Of a DNA stretch of 64,000 nucleotides, positions 47,601-58,806 are shown in pieces. The position numbers and the translations under genes are program-made. The notes beneath the pieces are model-generated. The model made no database searches. It saw only the letters and a program-made list of their open reading frames with translations, and was not told where the DNA came from. Where the stretch lies: positions 2,106,128 through 2,170,127 of the forward strand of contig NW_004454177.1 in assembly GCF_000283155.1 (NCBI RefSeq), given 5' to 3'. How positions within the stretch are numbered: the stretch's first letter is position 1; each line of letters opens with the position of its first letter. Source of the DNA: Ceratotherium simum simum (lineage: Eukaryota; Chordata; Mammalia; Perissodactyla; Rhinocerotidae).

Positions 47601-50600
47601 AAGGTCTTTAATGCCCGTTTAGTTACATGTTTTATTTAGCATTATTTATTACTTGTAACGACCATAATTGATACCTGTAAAAATACATCCCCTCCCCCCA
47701 AAGTATTTAACTTGCAATTTGTTCATTTGCCTTGCTTTCCCATTTCAAATCTCTACCTAGTGTCGCACCCCCACCCCTTACCACCACAACCACTACTTCC
47801 ATTCCAGTAACAGAAACAGCCAAAAGAGTTGATTCTTCACAGAGAATGATCTTTGCAAATGTAGCTAAATGAGCCACTTCTTCCTAAAATTGTGTTTTAT
47901 AATCAACAGTTCTCTTGTCCTGCTAGTCTTAAAACTAATTAGTATGATACATAATCAATCAATAACTGAATGTAACTTTTGATTAAATGACTTCTCCGAG
48001 TGTACAATGCCTATGAAATATAGCGTTAGCAAAATAATACAAAAGTACAGCCATCTTTCCATTAGATAATCGAATATAAAATCATGATTGCTCTTTACAA
48101 ATTTGGATCCCTCCCAAATCCATTGTTCTTCAAAGGCAGGAAAAGTTAATTACTTGTTATTTGACTATTCCTCATCATGGCCATTTGAATTAAGCCAAGT
48201 TATTTCCAAAAATAAATGGTCTAATAAATTTTGTGTTTAAACACTCACGCTTTTATTAATTATTTTTTTAAGTCTGATATTTTCCACCTCACTATTCAAC
48301 TCTTGAAATGTCTGTATCTGGTGGGCCATTTTAAACAACTTTGCTCTTCTGATTGCTTTGCTTTGCTGTTTTTGAACTGTTTGATTTCCTTGAGAAGATG
48401 GAAAAAGTAGTTGTAAAATAGGTAATATTTTAAGTTGAGATCTTCTGAGCTTGGTTTCGAATATCTCCTTGATCTTCTGTCTCCATGATCAGAGAGACAT
48501 GGACAATAACGACATGTCACCTTGAGCTGGTAACACACCAGCATTCAGCATAACTGATGCTTGTTGCAATTAAGCCATCCCACTTTGAGTGTAAATGGGC
48601 AGCTAGGTTGACGGCTGATGAACTTCTGAAGTGCAAGTTCTATTCTGTCTGAAGACCACTTCCCTACTAGAGGTCAAACTTCACTAGCACACACGGAAAC
48701 ACTGAAATCATATTTTTACATTGTAAGTGAATTAGAGTTGGATAATTATCTGGTCAGTTTTGGTTTTAAGATGGTTCAGATTTTAACCTTCCCATCACTT
48801 CCTTAATTATCTGGATAATTCTGGCAAGAGGAGGTTTGGGGGTGGAGAGGGATAATTCTAAAAGAATTAAATAATTACAGCTGTCAGAAAATCTGTCCTG
48901 GATTTTAGATATGGCTACACAATAATTCAAAATCTCTTGATTTTCCCCGCAACTAAGATAAATTCTATTAATGCATACTTCACAGCATCCTTTATATACT
49001 CTCGCCATGTAAAAATGTAGAAATCATGGAATGTTTTTCTATACTCTTGACATTTAGGAGAGCAAAAGGAAACAACAAAAAGGAGAAAAGCCGTATTGAG
49101 TTTAGAATTGTGGCTATTTTCGATTGGTTCTAAACTTTTGCTTTAATATTGCAGCAACACCACTGTTCATTTCCTGTTAAACTTCAAGCCTACCTTTTGA
49201 TTTTCAAATGTCCCTTAGGCTAATGTTTTCACTGAAGAATGAAATGAACAGGCAGAAACAATTAAGCGAGCAGATACAGTGAAAACGAACACCACACTGC
49301 ACTTTCACAGAAATGGAAGTGTATGAAGGAATTCTGCCTGGAATTTGATCCTACGGCAGCAAAGCCTTTGCTTCGCGTCATTTTTCTTTTGCCCACCCCC
49401 AGTGCACACCACTTCTCCTTTATAGGGGAAAAAAAGATGTAGGCACACAAAGGAACTCCTAAATACTCACAGGCACGGGAAATATTTTCTCTGCCTGTTA
49501 CTAGTACAGCATAATCTCCAAGAAAAAAAATTCATCTAGATATTCTAAACTGCAAATGTCTCCCTAAGCCTGTTAAATGTTCACATATGTCTTTATGAAA
49601 TTTGTAATATAGATTGTTTATACACTCCTGATTAAGGGCATCAACATCATTAAAAAGGATCAAGTCAGTTTAAAGATGGAAAATTATAAAACCAGATAGG
49701 ATTGTAACCTATGAGAAAAAGTGTGTATTTTTTTAAAAACTTAATAATCTAGGAATCTACATAAGAGGATAAATCAAGAGCCAAAAGTGAGCTGTTAAAG
49801 AGCCTTCTAAGTTCTATCAGGAATTAACAAGGAAGTAATTAACTCTACCCCAAACAAATCTGCCATCACATGTTTATAGCATTTTTGTCACTCTATGAAA
49901 GCTGTATCTTCTTTCTCAGCACCAAACTGAGAGATTTTACATGTCAGGAGCTTGGCATTCCTATTTTTGGATTTACTTTGTTAAAACAGAGCTAAGTCAT
50001 ATGCTGTAATACACAAGAGACTGGTGACAATTGAGCAAGGTAAGGGTGCTGAGAGTGAGGTATCCTTGTATACATTTTGGGAGACTCTATATTATTATCT
50101 GACATAAGACCTGTATGACAGGTTCAAGGTCGGTTCCCCTTTAACTTCAAACCTTATTTCTAAGATATGCAATGGGAAATTGCCTTGTGAGAAGATCAGA
50201 ACACCAAAAACATGCATAAAGTTTAAACCTTGTGGATATCCTTTGTAAGATAAAACAATACCTCAGTGATGAATCTGGAAGATGGAGGGCATCCATAAGA
50301 TTACCACTGAGCGGAAGGCATGGTTTGGTCTTTTATTGAATCCATCCCTTAGTATTTTCCCCATAAAACACCTCTCATAAACCAGGGACTTTGTATTTTT
50401 GTTGTTGTCATGGGGATTTTTTTTTTTTAAATACCAGTATAATAGTTTTACTCTGCAGTAGTGAAGATTTGAAGACAGCTGCTAGTAAACATAAAACCAG
50501 CTATATAATGGCATTACAATGGATTTTTTATTTGAGATTCCAGGATGGGGTAAATTTGTTACCCTAACAAACTGCTGGTTACTTGGAAATTGACTTCACA

Positions 50601-50680
50601 TAATAGGGAACATTTCCCCGGAAAAGAAGGCAATTTATACTGGTTAAAACACCAAACACTGACACACTTCCTCTCCTTTG
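47601..50680. other. Unique non-coding sequence
   Basis: AT-rich, with frequent aatta/taatt words but no repeat family or gene. Short open frames only. Confidence 0.5.
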
Positions 50681-50688
50681 TTGCTTAT

Positions 50689-50970
50689 AAAAATGACAAC
50701 AACAGGGGCCGGCCCGGTGGCGCAGGCGGTTAAGTGCGCGCGCTCCGCTGCGGCGGCCTGGGGTTCGCTGGTTCAGATCCCGGGCGCGCACTGACGCACT
50801 GCTTGGCAAGCCATGCTGTGGCAGCATCCCATATAAAGTGGAGGAAGATGGGCATGGAGGTTAGCCCAGGGCCAGTCTTCCTCAGCAAAAAAAGAGGATG
50901 ATTGGCAGATGATTGGCAGATGTTAGCACAGGGCTGATCTTCCTCAAAAAAAAAAAAAATGACAACAACA
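50689..50970 (+). mobile_element. Young ERE-type SINE (perissodactyl tRNA-derived), with target-site duplication
   Basis: The body starts at 50705 with ggggccggcccggtggcgc. The A box is tggcgcaggcgg (50718-50729) and the B box ggttcagatcc (50770-50780), as expected for RNA polymerase III transcription. The body ends in a run of 14 A. The 16-base word aaaaatgacaacaaca flanks it at 50689-50704 and 50955-50970. The head keeps many CpG (gcgcgcgctccgctgcgg), which points to a recent insertion. A 13-base internal duplication (gatgattggcaga) lies at about 50898-50922. Confidence 0.95.
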
Positions 50971-51111
50971 AAAAGCCCCACATATGTGGTGTCTAGACAT
51001 GAGAACTCTCCAGTAAACCATTCTTCCTTCAGATGTCATAGTACCAGTCCTGGAGCAATTACAAAAGCACAAATGGATTTTCAGCTATCCATGGAAGTCG
51101 TATGTGGAATA

Positions 51112-53248
51112 GGACATTTTCTCTTTTTTTATTCCATGTCTTTTTCCAGTTTTATTGAGAAATAATTGACATATATCACTGTATAAATAATTATACATAA
51201 TTAAATATAAGACATACAGCGTGATGGCTTGATTTACAAATGTAGAGAAATGATTCCCACGATAGATTCAGCTAACATCCATCTTCTCATATAGATAAAA
51301 TAAAAAGAAAAGAAAGAAAAAAAAGAAAAAAGATTTGTCTCTTTGTGATGAGAACTCAGGATTTACTGTCTTAACAACCTTCCTATGTATCGTACAGCAG
51401 TTATCTGTAGTCATCATGCTGCACATTTACGTCCCTAGTACTTATTTACCTTATAACTAGAAGTTTGTACCTTTTAACCACCTTCCTCCAATTCCCCCTC
51501 CCCCCACCATCCACCTCTGGTAACCACAAGTCTGATTTCTTTTTCCATGAATTTTTTCTTTTTGTTTTCAGATTCCACATATAAGTGAAATCATATGGTA
51601 TTTGTCTTTCCCTGTCTGCCTTATTTCACTTAGCTTAATTCCTTCAGCGTCCATCCATGTTGTCACAAATGGTAGAATTTCCTCATTTTTTATGGCTGAA
51701 TAATATTCCATTGTATATGTATACCAAAACTTCTTTATCCACTTATCCGTTGATGGACACTTAGATTGTTTCCATGTCTTGGCTATTGTAAATAATGCTG
51801 CTATGAACATTGGGGAGCAGATATCTTTTTGAGTTAGTGTTTTCATTTCCTTTGGATATATTCCAAGAAGTGCAATTGCTAGATCATATGGTAGTTCTAT
51901 TTTTAATTTTTGAAGGATCCTCCATACTGTTTTCCACAGTGGCTGTACCAGTTTACAACCCCACCAACACAAGCACAAGTGCACAAGCGTTCCCTTTTCT
52001 CCACATCCACACCAGCATTTGTTATCTTTTGTCATTTTTTTGTGTGTGTGTGAGGAAGATTAGCCCTGAGCTAACATCCGATGCCAATCCTCCTCTTTTT
52101 GCTGAGGCAGATTGGCCCTGGACTAACATCTGTGACCATCTTCCTCAACTTTATATGGGACGCCACCACAGCATAGCTTGACAAGCAGTGCTTCCCTGCG
52201 AACCTGCGAACCCGAGGCCACTGAAGCGGAGCACTCGCACTTAACCGCTATGCCACCAGGCAGGCCCCTGCTATTTCTTGTCTTTTTGATGACAGACATT
52301 CTAACAGGTGTAAGGTGATATCTCATTGTGGTTTTAATTTGCATCTCCCTAACGACTAATGATGTTAGCTATCTTTTCATGTACCTATTGACCATTTGTA
52401 TATCTTCTTTGGAGAAACGTCTATTAAGTCCTTCGCCCACTTTTTAACTGGGTTATCTGTTCTTTTGCTATTGAATGTATGGGTTCTTTATATATTTTAG
52501 ATATTAACCGCTTATTAAATATATGGTTTGCAAATAGTTTTTCCCATCCCGTAGGTTGTCTTTTCACCTTGCTGATGTTTTCTTTCATTGTGCAGAAGCT
52601 TTTTAGTTTGATGAGGTCCGAATTGTTTGTTTTTGATTTTGTTGCTTGTGCTTTAGGTGTCATAACCAAAAAATTATTGCCAAAACCCATGTCAAGAAGC
52701 TTTATTCTTATGTTTTCTTCTAGGAATTTCATGGTTTCAGGTCTTACATTTAAGTCTTTAATCCATTTTGAGTTAATTTTTGTGAGTGGTATAAGACACG
52801 GGTCCAGTTTTATTCTTTTACATGTGAATATCCAATTATCCCAGCACTATTTATGGAAGAGGCTGTCTTTTCTTCATTCGGTATTCTTGGCTCACTTGTC
52901 AAATATTAGTTGACTGTATATGCTTGGGTTTATTTCTGGGCTCTCAATTCTGTTCTATTGGTTTATTTGTCTGTTTTATGTCAGTACCATTCTGTTTTGA
53001 TGACTATAGCTTTATAGTATACCTTGAAATTAGGACGTTTGATGCCTCCTGATTTGTTCTTCTTTCTCAGGATTTCTTTGGCTACTCAGAGTCTTTTGTG
53101 GGTCCATATAAATTTTAGGAGTGTTTTTTCCACTTCTGTTAAAAATGCCATTGGAATCTTGTTTGGGATTGCATTGAATCTATAGATGGCTTTTTGTAAT
53201 ATTGACATTTTCACAATATTTATTCTTCCAATCCAGGGGACATTTTCT
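51112..53248 (-). mobile_element. 5'-truncated L1 (about 2.1 kb), interrupted by an ERE
   Basis: The 11-base ggacattttct at 51112-51122 and 53238-53248 is a surviving target-site duplication. From the 3' end at 51123 it carries a 3'-UTR, then the ORF2 C-terminal region. The frame at 51568-52035 reads [24 protein letters not shown] and [13 protein letters not shown], and a cysteine-rich [20 protein letters not shown], all typical of ORF2p. Further frames (LIKLKSFCTMKEN, WEKLFANHIFNKRLISKIYK) continue after the ERE. It looks like an L1MA-type copy and is inactive. Confidence 0.9.
52035..52268 (-). mobile_element. ERE-type SINE nested in the L1
   Basis: The head lies at the right end (antisense of ggggcctgcctggtggc, 52252-52268) and the T-run and gtgtgt tail at the left. 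The text 'gaggaagattagccctgagc' and 'ggcagattggccctggac' is typical of antisense ERE. It splits L1 sequence that rejoins at about 52269. The target-site duplication is imperfect. Confidence 0.92.
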
Positions 53249-53565
53249 TAATCTTATCTACAGTTATCTGTCACTAGCATCATTTGAACTAAGCAAATTG
53301 AGATCACTTGACTATCTTGCTTGTCTTTGTAACACAAGAAAAGGTAAATCTATAATATTCATGCATGTATTTACATGTTTTGCAGCACAATGTTATTTTT
53401 CAGATTATAGTGTTATATTTGTTAAATGTCAAAATGGCCTTACAGAAAGAAAAATGTAGGCAGCAGTGGCAGCAGGGAAAACATAATTAAATCTATGAAA
53501 GAATTTATTATGATGGCTATCACTAAATCTTGAAACTAGTCACCATTAAAATTTGGGATTCTCTT
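53249..53565. other. Unique non-coding sequence
   Basis: No feature seen. A short frame at 53202-53459 overlaps the L1 end and is not a gene. Confidence 0.5.
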
Positions 53566-53569
53566 TTTC

Positions 53570-54015
53570 TAGAGGTCCATAGTAGCCTCCGCTAAAGATA
53601 TGTCCACCCAGAACGTGTGAATGTGGCCTTATTTTCAAAAAGGGTCTAAGCTACGGCTCTCAAGAGGAGATGATCTGGATAAGGGTGGGCTCTAAGTCCA
53701 ATGACAAGCTTCCTTGCAAGAGAAAAGAAGGGGAGAAAACACATAGAGACACATAGAGGTCATGTGAAGACAGAGGCAGAGATTGGAGCGATGAGTCTAC
53801 AAGGCAAGGGGTGCCTAGGATTACCTGCATCCAATAGAAGCTGGGAGATAGACATGGAATGAATTCTCTGTTAGAGCTTCCAGAAGGAGCCAACCTGGCC
53901 AACACCTTGATTCTGGACTTCTGCCACTAAGGACCATGAGAGAATACATTTCTGCTGTTTTAAGTCCCTCGATTTGAGGTAATTTGTTACAATAGCTCTA
54001 GGAAACTAATACAAG
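53570..54015 (+). mobile_element. LTR-like repeat (possibly MaLR/ERVL type)
   Basis: Landmarks in order: 'gtgaatgtggccttatttt', 'gatgatctggataagggtgg', 'gtcatgtgaagacagaggc', 'ccaacctggccaacaccttg', 'attctggacttctgcc', 'tgttttaagtccctcg', and an end of 'ctctaggaaactaatacaag'. I know this order from a common mammalian medium-reiterated repeat and think it is a solo LTR, but family and class are uncertain. There is no coding content. Confidence 0.55.
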
Positions 54016-54505
54016 GTCATTCAAAAATTAAGACAAAAAGGAGACATATTAATACCCAAAATACAATGGAGGATAGAACAACCAAGCTGTTAAAAGGTCA
54101 GGTGTGCACCTGGACCTCGTGAACAACCAAAACTCTGGGGCCAAATTCTGCCAGAACTTTCCATCTTTCCTTTCTGCTTCACTGTCTTTCATTGAAAATT
54201 GGCTTTCTTCACTTGGTAGGAAACATTGCCACTAACATCGTCTGAGTTTTCCATTTTATGGCTTCAATCATCTCACACAGACTAATTCCCTCTCATATTT
54301 CCAGATCCGGTGGAAGGATTCTACTTTCCTAATTTGGTTCATGCCTATCCCTGAACTAGTCAACTGAAGTTAAGCTGCCAGGATCTTAAAAAACATGGCA
54401 GCTCCTGAGGAAACCATATGAACAGGTGGAGATGCTCGCACCTAGGTGTCCTTCACATGGGTTCTTTTCTTATCTATCTGTGATTCTATAGCCATTTTTC
54501 TTAAG
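54016..54505. other. Unique non-coding sequence
   Basis: No features seen. Confidence 0.5.
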
Positions 54506-54509
54506 GACA

Positions 54510-54700
54510 ACAGTGTGGTATCTGCGAAGGCATTTGTTCTGTGGATAAGATCTGGAGGCGAGTCCAGGCTCTGCCATTTACTGGAGGTGTGATGTTAGCA
54601 AGTCACTTGACCTTTCTGAGGTTCTTCATCTTCTTTTGAAAAATGAGGATAGATTCACTGTACATACAGAAGGATCTCAATCACGTTTGTTAACGATGAT
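54510..54700 (+). mobile_element. MIR SINE
   Basis: It contains 'gagtccaggctctgccattt', 'actggaggtgtgatgttagc', 'aagtcacttgacctttctg' and 'gaaaaatgaggatag', in plus-strand MIR order. Confidence 0.7.
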
Positions 54701-54744
54701 AATAGCGGTATAGAACTTGAATGTGCGTTAAAGACAGACAAGGT

Positions 54745-54830
54745 CAATTGCTGCATTTTTGTAGATGAGATTTCTGAAGTTAAGTTGGTAAGAAAACCAG
54801 GGCAAGAATTTAGGTTAACTACCAGATTAG
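54745..54830 (-). mobile_element. MIR fragment
   Basis: The text 'tttttgtagatgagatttctg' and 'gtaagaaaaccagggcaag' suggests part of an antisense MIR. Weak. The following stretch to 56320 is unique apart from the 34-bp duplication at 55681. Confidence 0.35.
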
Positions 54831-55680
54831 TGCTCCTTTGTTATTTTATAGGATCTCTCCCCATCCCTGTGGATATAAAACAAGGTCTCATCTGAAGGGT
54901 GTCATTCAACTAAGGAAAAAGCGTTTCTGTTAGAACAGATACTGACATTAGGCTTTAGATTAGATAGTAACACAGGGTAAAGATGTCAAAAAAGAAGGTG
55001 TAAAGAAGAGTGTTGGGAGCTAAGATGTCAGGGACCCAGCCTAGGTGCCTGCAAAATTTTGCCAGTCCTTGAGCCTATAGAATGTAATTATTTTGAGACA
55101 GCTTTCAGAAAGGAGAGAAACAAGTAAGCCATGGTAGGATCAGAACCCTCTAATTTTTAAGCCATATTGTTTATATCCCTCTTCCCTGTGTTTATTTTCC
55201 TTTCGCCATCCCTTATTATATAATGAAAACATTTTGAAAGGGCCTACTTGCCTCAGTTTTGCAATGAGGAAATCAAGAAAAAGGTTTTGCCTTCTTCGGG
55301 CCAAGGTTGGGCCAGAATGAAAACAACTACCAATAGATCTGGCAACTATAGTTCAGCTCATTTTCTAAGCTTATAACAACTTGATGCTCATACCTATGTT
55401 TTAAAGTTTTTATAAGATAAACTGCACTTTCAGTTTGCTCTGGACCACGAATGTCTACTCTAGTTTCTTCAGGATACCAGAGTCATAACCAATGAGACCT
55501 ATACGTGCTGTTACATATGTGTACACCAATATACATTCACACACACCACTTGTAATGTGTGGCACGTGGCACAGAAAAGAGTATGCTTTTTTAAGGCCCT
55601 ATTCTGTAAGAAATACTGCTTAAAATGACTACTCTGAGCACAAGAATATTATGAGCATTTGCTTGTAAGATACATTCTTT

Positions 55681-55748
55681 ACATAGTTATCTGTAGGAAT
55701 ATTTCAAAATTTTTACATAGTTATCTGTAGGAATATTTCAAAATTTTC
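55681..55748. repeat. 34-bp tandem duplication
   Basis: The unit starting acatagttatctgtagg occupies 55681-55714 and recurs at 55715-55748, with a difference only at the last base. It lies in unique sequence and looks recent. Confidence 0.95.
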
Positions 55749-56324
55749 TTTAACATAGAACTTTGTGAATACAGCAAAAGAATTACTTGAAAATGGTGGA
55801 ACATAAGCTTTGATGTGAAGACCATACCTAGTTAATACACATATTTAGTTAGTTTAGGTGTCATTGTATATCCAACAAATTATGAATAACTCAATCTATG
55901 AATCTGATAATTAAATTCCAACCCCTTCCCACTAAGTTATGATGAGACAAACATTAACCGAGATGTTCCATCGTGACTTGATCCTGTCTGAAACCTGGTC
56001 TGCTTTCGTCAGTCATCCTCCTTCTCCCTGTCCCTTGCTATCCTTGCCCCACGATAGTCTGTGCTGAAATGGCTCCCTTGCCAGAGCATTTAAAGTAAGT
56101 TTCAGTCCCTAGGTCTACAATTTCGCAATGCTCAGATTTTGTGAATGTAATGTCATGATCATTTTATTTCCGGGGAATTTACTTTCTTCCAATGGCCTCT
56201 GCAAAATGTGTACCATTTTATTTTTGCCAAAGAATGGCTTCTCTGTGTATGCATGCAGCCCTGAAGCCTGTCTCTCTGTGTGCCTCTGCCATGTTCTCCA
56301 GTAGACGGGAGTCATATATTCAGT

Positions 56325-56725
56325 CATCCATCTATTCATTTGACAAGTGTTCATTGAGTCCCTACTGGGTGCTACACAATGTTCTAGGTGCTTGGGATAT
56401 CTTAGCACACAAAACAGTCAAAATTAATTGGCCTTCTTAGTGCTTACATTGTAGTGGATGAAATAAATTAAAAAAAAACCCCAATAAGTATGGTAAATAA
56501 GCTATGGGGAAAAGGAAGAAAAACAGAATAGGGTGATCAGGAGTGTTAGCAGAAACAGGCGTACAGGCTGCAATTTTAAACAAGATGGGTAAAGTGGGTC
56601 TTGTTGACATAACCTTTGAGCAAAGACTTTGGTTGCATGAGGGAGTTAGACATGTGAACACATGGCGTAAAAGTATTATAGGCAGATGGAACAGCCATTG
56701 CAAAGGCACAAAGGAGAGTGAGTAG
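56325..56725 (-). mobile_element. L2 fragment
   Basis: It starts 'tattcatttgacaagtgttc', 'attgagtccctactgggtgc', 'gctacacaatgttctaggtg'. It runs through 'gacataacctttgagcaaag' and 'ggcagatggaacagccattg' to 'caaaggcacaaaggagag', following antisense L2 for about 0.4 kb. Confidence 0.7.
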
Positions 56726-56729
56726 TACT

Positions 56730-57535
56730 TAACCTGTGGTTGTGGGCCCCCAGAGAGGTCCACCACCTACCACATGGAACTTGTGAATGTGTTACCTTTC
56801 GTGGCAAAAGGGGCTTGCAGATGTGATTAAGAATCTTGAGATGGGGGCCAGCCCCATGGCTTAGTGGTTAAGCGCGCGCGCTCTGCTACTGGTGGCCCAG
56901 GTTTGGATCCTGGGCACGCACTGACGCACTGCTTGTCTGGCCATGCTGAGGTGGCGTCCCACATACAGCAACTAGAAGGATGTGCAATTATGACATACAA
57001 CTATCTACTGGGGCTTTGGGGAGAAAAAGGGAAAAAAAACAAGGAGGAGGATTGGCAATAGATGTTAGCTCAGGGCCAGTCTTCCTCAGCAAAAAGAGGA
57101 GGATTGGCATGGATGTTAGCTCAGGGCTGATCTTCCTCACAAAAAAAAAGAAAGAATCTTGAGATGGGGAGATTATCTGGGTGGGTCCAGGGTAATCACA
57201 GGGGTCCATATAAGTGAAAGAGGGAGATAGGAGAATCAGTCAGAGGAGACGCACAATAGAAGTAGAAGTTGAAGTGATATGATTGCTGGTTTTGAAGATG
57301 GAATGATGCCATGAGCTAACAAATGCGGACAGGATCTAGAAGCTGGAAAAGACAAGGAGACGGAGTCTCCACTAGAGTCTCCAGAAGGAACACAGCCATG
57401 CCAACAACTTCATTTTAGCCCATTGAGACCTATTTCAGACTTCTGACCTCTAGAACTGTCAGATAATGCATTTGTGTTGTTTTAAACCATTAATATATGT
57501 TAGTTCATTAATCAGGAATAGGAAATAAACTAGTC
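56730..57535 (+). mobile_element. LTR-like repeat split by an ERE
   Basis: With the ERE removed the text reads continuously: 'gaacttgtgaatgtgttacc', 'ggcttgcagatgtgattaag', then 'gagattatctgggtgggtcc', 'ggtccatataagtgaaagag', 'agaagctggaaaagacaagg', 'cttcattttagcccattgag', 'gttgttttaaaccattaat' and 'aggaaataaactagtc'. It is related in layout to the 53570 element (same end motifs). No coding content. Class uncertain. Confidence 0.6.
56829..57169 (+). mobile_element. Long ERE-type SINE with 18-bp target-site duplication
   Basis: The word aagaatcttgagatgggg flanks the insert at 56829-56846 and 57152-57169. The head is ggccagccccatggcttagtg with gttaagcgcgcgcgctc. The body is about 305 bases and includes the block 'atctactggggctttgggg' missing from the 50705 copy, so this is the longer subfamily. 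It ends in an A-rich tail. The frames through it are not genes. Confidence 0.95.
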
Positions 57536-57547
57536 CAAAAAGTAGTA

Positions 57548-57960
57548 GATTCATTCATTTATTCAGATAATTTTGAGATAGCACTATTTTGTGCATCTAA
57601 TACATGCCAGGCACTGAGCTAGGAATGGAGACTCAGGGTTAAAATACACAGCTTCTACCCGGAAAGCTATAATCTCAAAGCAATGAAAAATAATTCCTAC
57701 AATATGTGGCAAAAGCTATGACAAAGCTAAGCACACAATGCTGTGAGAGCACATACAAGAGACATTCAATCAGACTGAGGAGGAAATAATAGCCAGGAAG
57801 ACTTCCTGGAGGAAGTGATATTTTAACTAAAATTTAAACAACTTGTAGGGATTAATCTAGCAAAGATGGGGGAAGAGAACATCATAAATGTAAGTAACCT
57901 TGAGTTCAGAAAGCCATAAGAGAACGTGTCACATCTGGGGGACTGTGAGTATTTTGCTGC
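57548..57960 (-). mobile_element. L2 fragment
   Basis: It begins gattcattcatttattcag, then 'atacatgccaggcactgagc', 'aagacttcctggaggaagtg' and 'gtctgg'-like downstream text, in antisense L2 order for about 0.4 kb. Confidence 0.65.
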
Positions 57961-58184
57961 TTGCTGGGAAGTAAAATAAAATGCATGAGAAACCAAGGAC
58001 CAACCTACTCATAAAATGTAGACCTTAAACAAGCAGATAAGTCTGATTTAATATTGATTTAATGTTATTATTCTTTTATTGAAGTATCATTTACCTACCG
58101 GGAAATACACAGATTTTTGGTGTACAGTTTGATGAGATTTGACGATCGAATTCACTTGTATAACCCAGACACCAACAAGATGCA

Positions 58185-58806
58185 GTCAATTCTGCTCCAA
58201 TGTGAAATATGCATTCCCAGAAATCACCATTGCCACACAAAATCATGCAATAAACGTCACATCAAAAGTCTTATGCAAAAAATGGGACTGAGGCAAAGCA
58301 TTCAAACACTTTCTCAGTTAAGTATAAAAATAGGAGCCTAATAAAAACAGTAGTGCAGTTTTACACGTTAGGTGATTAAGATGTTCGCAAATGCTATAAT
58401 AAATATGGCGCTTCACCTTGAAAAAGCCCTGAAGTTTGCTTGTGGAAGCGGACATCAGAGGGGTTGCAGCTCATGAGTTATTGGGAAGTGGAGGAAGGAG
58501 GGTTGCCTGAAATGAGGCAGAAATATGTAACACCTGATGTGGGTGGTTGTGACTCATAATACACGAGATGAACTGAAGTAGCTAGCGAATGTTTGAGGGG
58601 TGTTCCTTTGAGTGAGGTTTGTGTTTTCCTATGCAACTCAATTCAGCTAGATGCAGTTTTCTGCATTCACTTAGTATTTCTTGCAGACAAAATCACTCAT
58701 GAGCAAATGAAAAATCCACATCGTGATCAAACTCTTCCCTAATGTATCAATTACACTGGAAGAAATTCACATTTTCAAAACAAGTGTTATAGAAGAACTA
58801 ACTGTA
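58185..58806. other. Unidentified 0.6-kb block inside the old L1
   Basis: L1 3'-UTR text stops at 'accaacaagatgcag' (58170-58184) and resumes at 'gacatttccatcaccccc' (58810). Between them is non-L1 sequence with its own character ('gcaataaacgtcacatc', 'gtagtgcagttttacacg', 'gcgcttcaccttgaaaaagc', 'gtgactcataatacacgag'). I see no terminal inverted repeats, poly(A) tail or coding frame. It may be an old DNA element, an LTR, or a variant L1 3'-UTR. Confidence 0.4.

Noticed and set aside
50705..50790. A tRNA gene, suggested by A and B boxes
   Set aside because: The boxes belong to the tRNA-derived head of the ERE. The cloverleaf is degenerate and is followed by the SINE body and A tail.
50579..50981. 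GC-rich frames around 50579-50981
   Set aside because: They lie in the ERE SINE, including its tRNA-like head, and are not genes.
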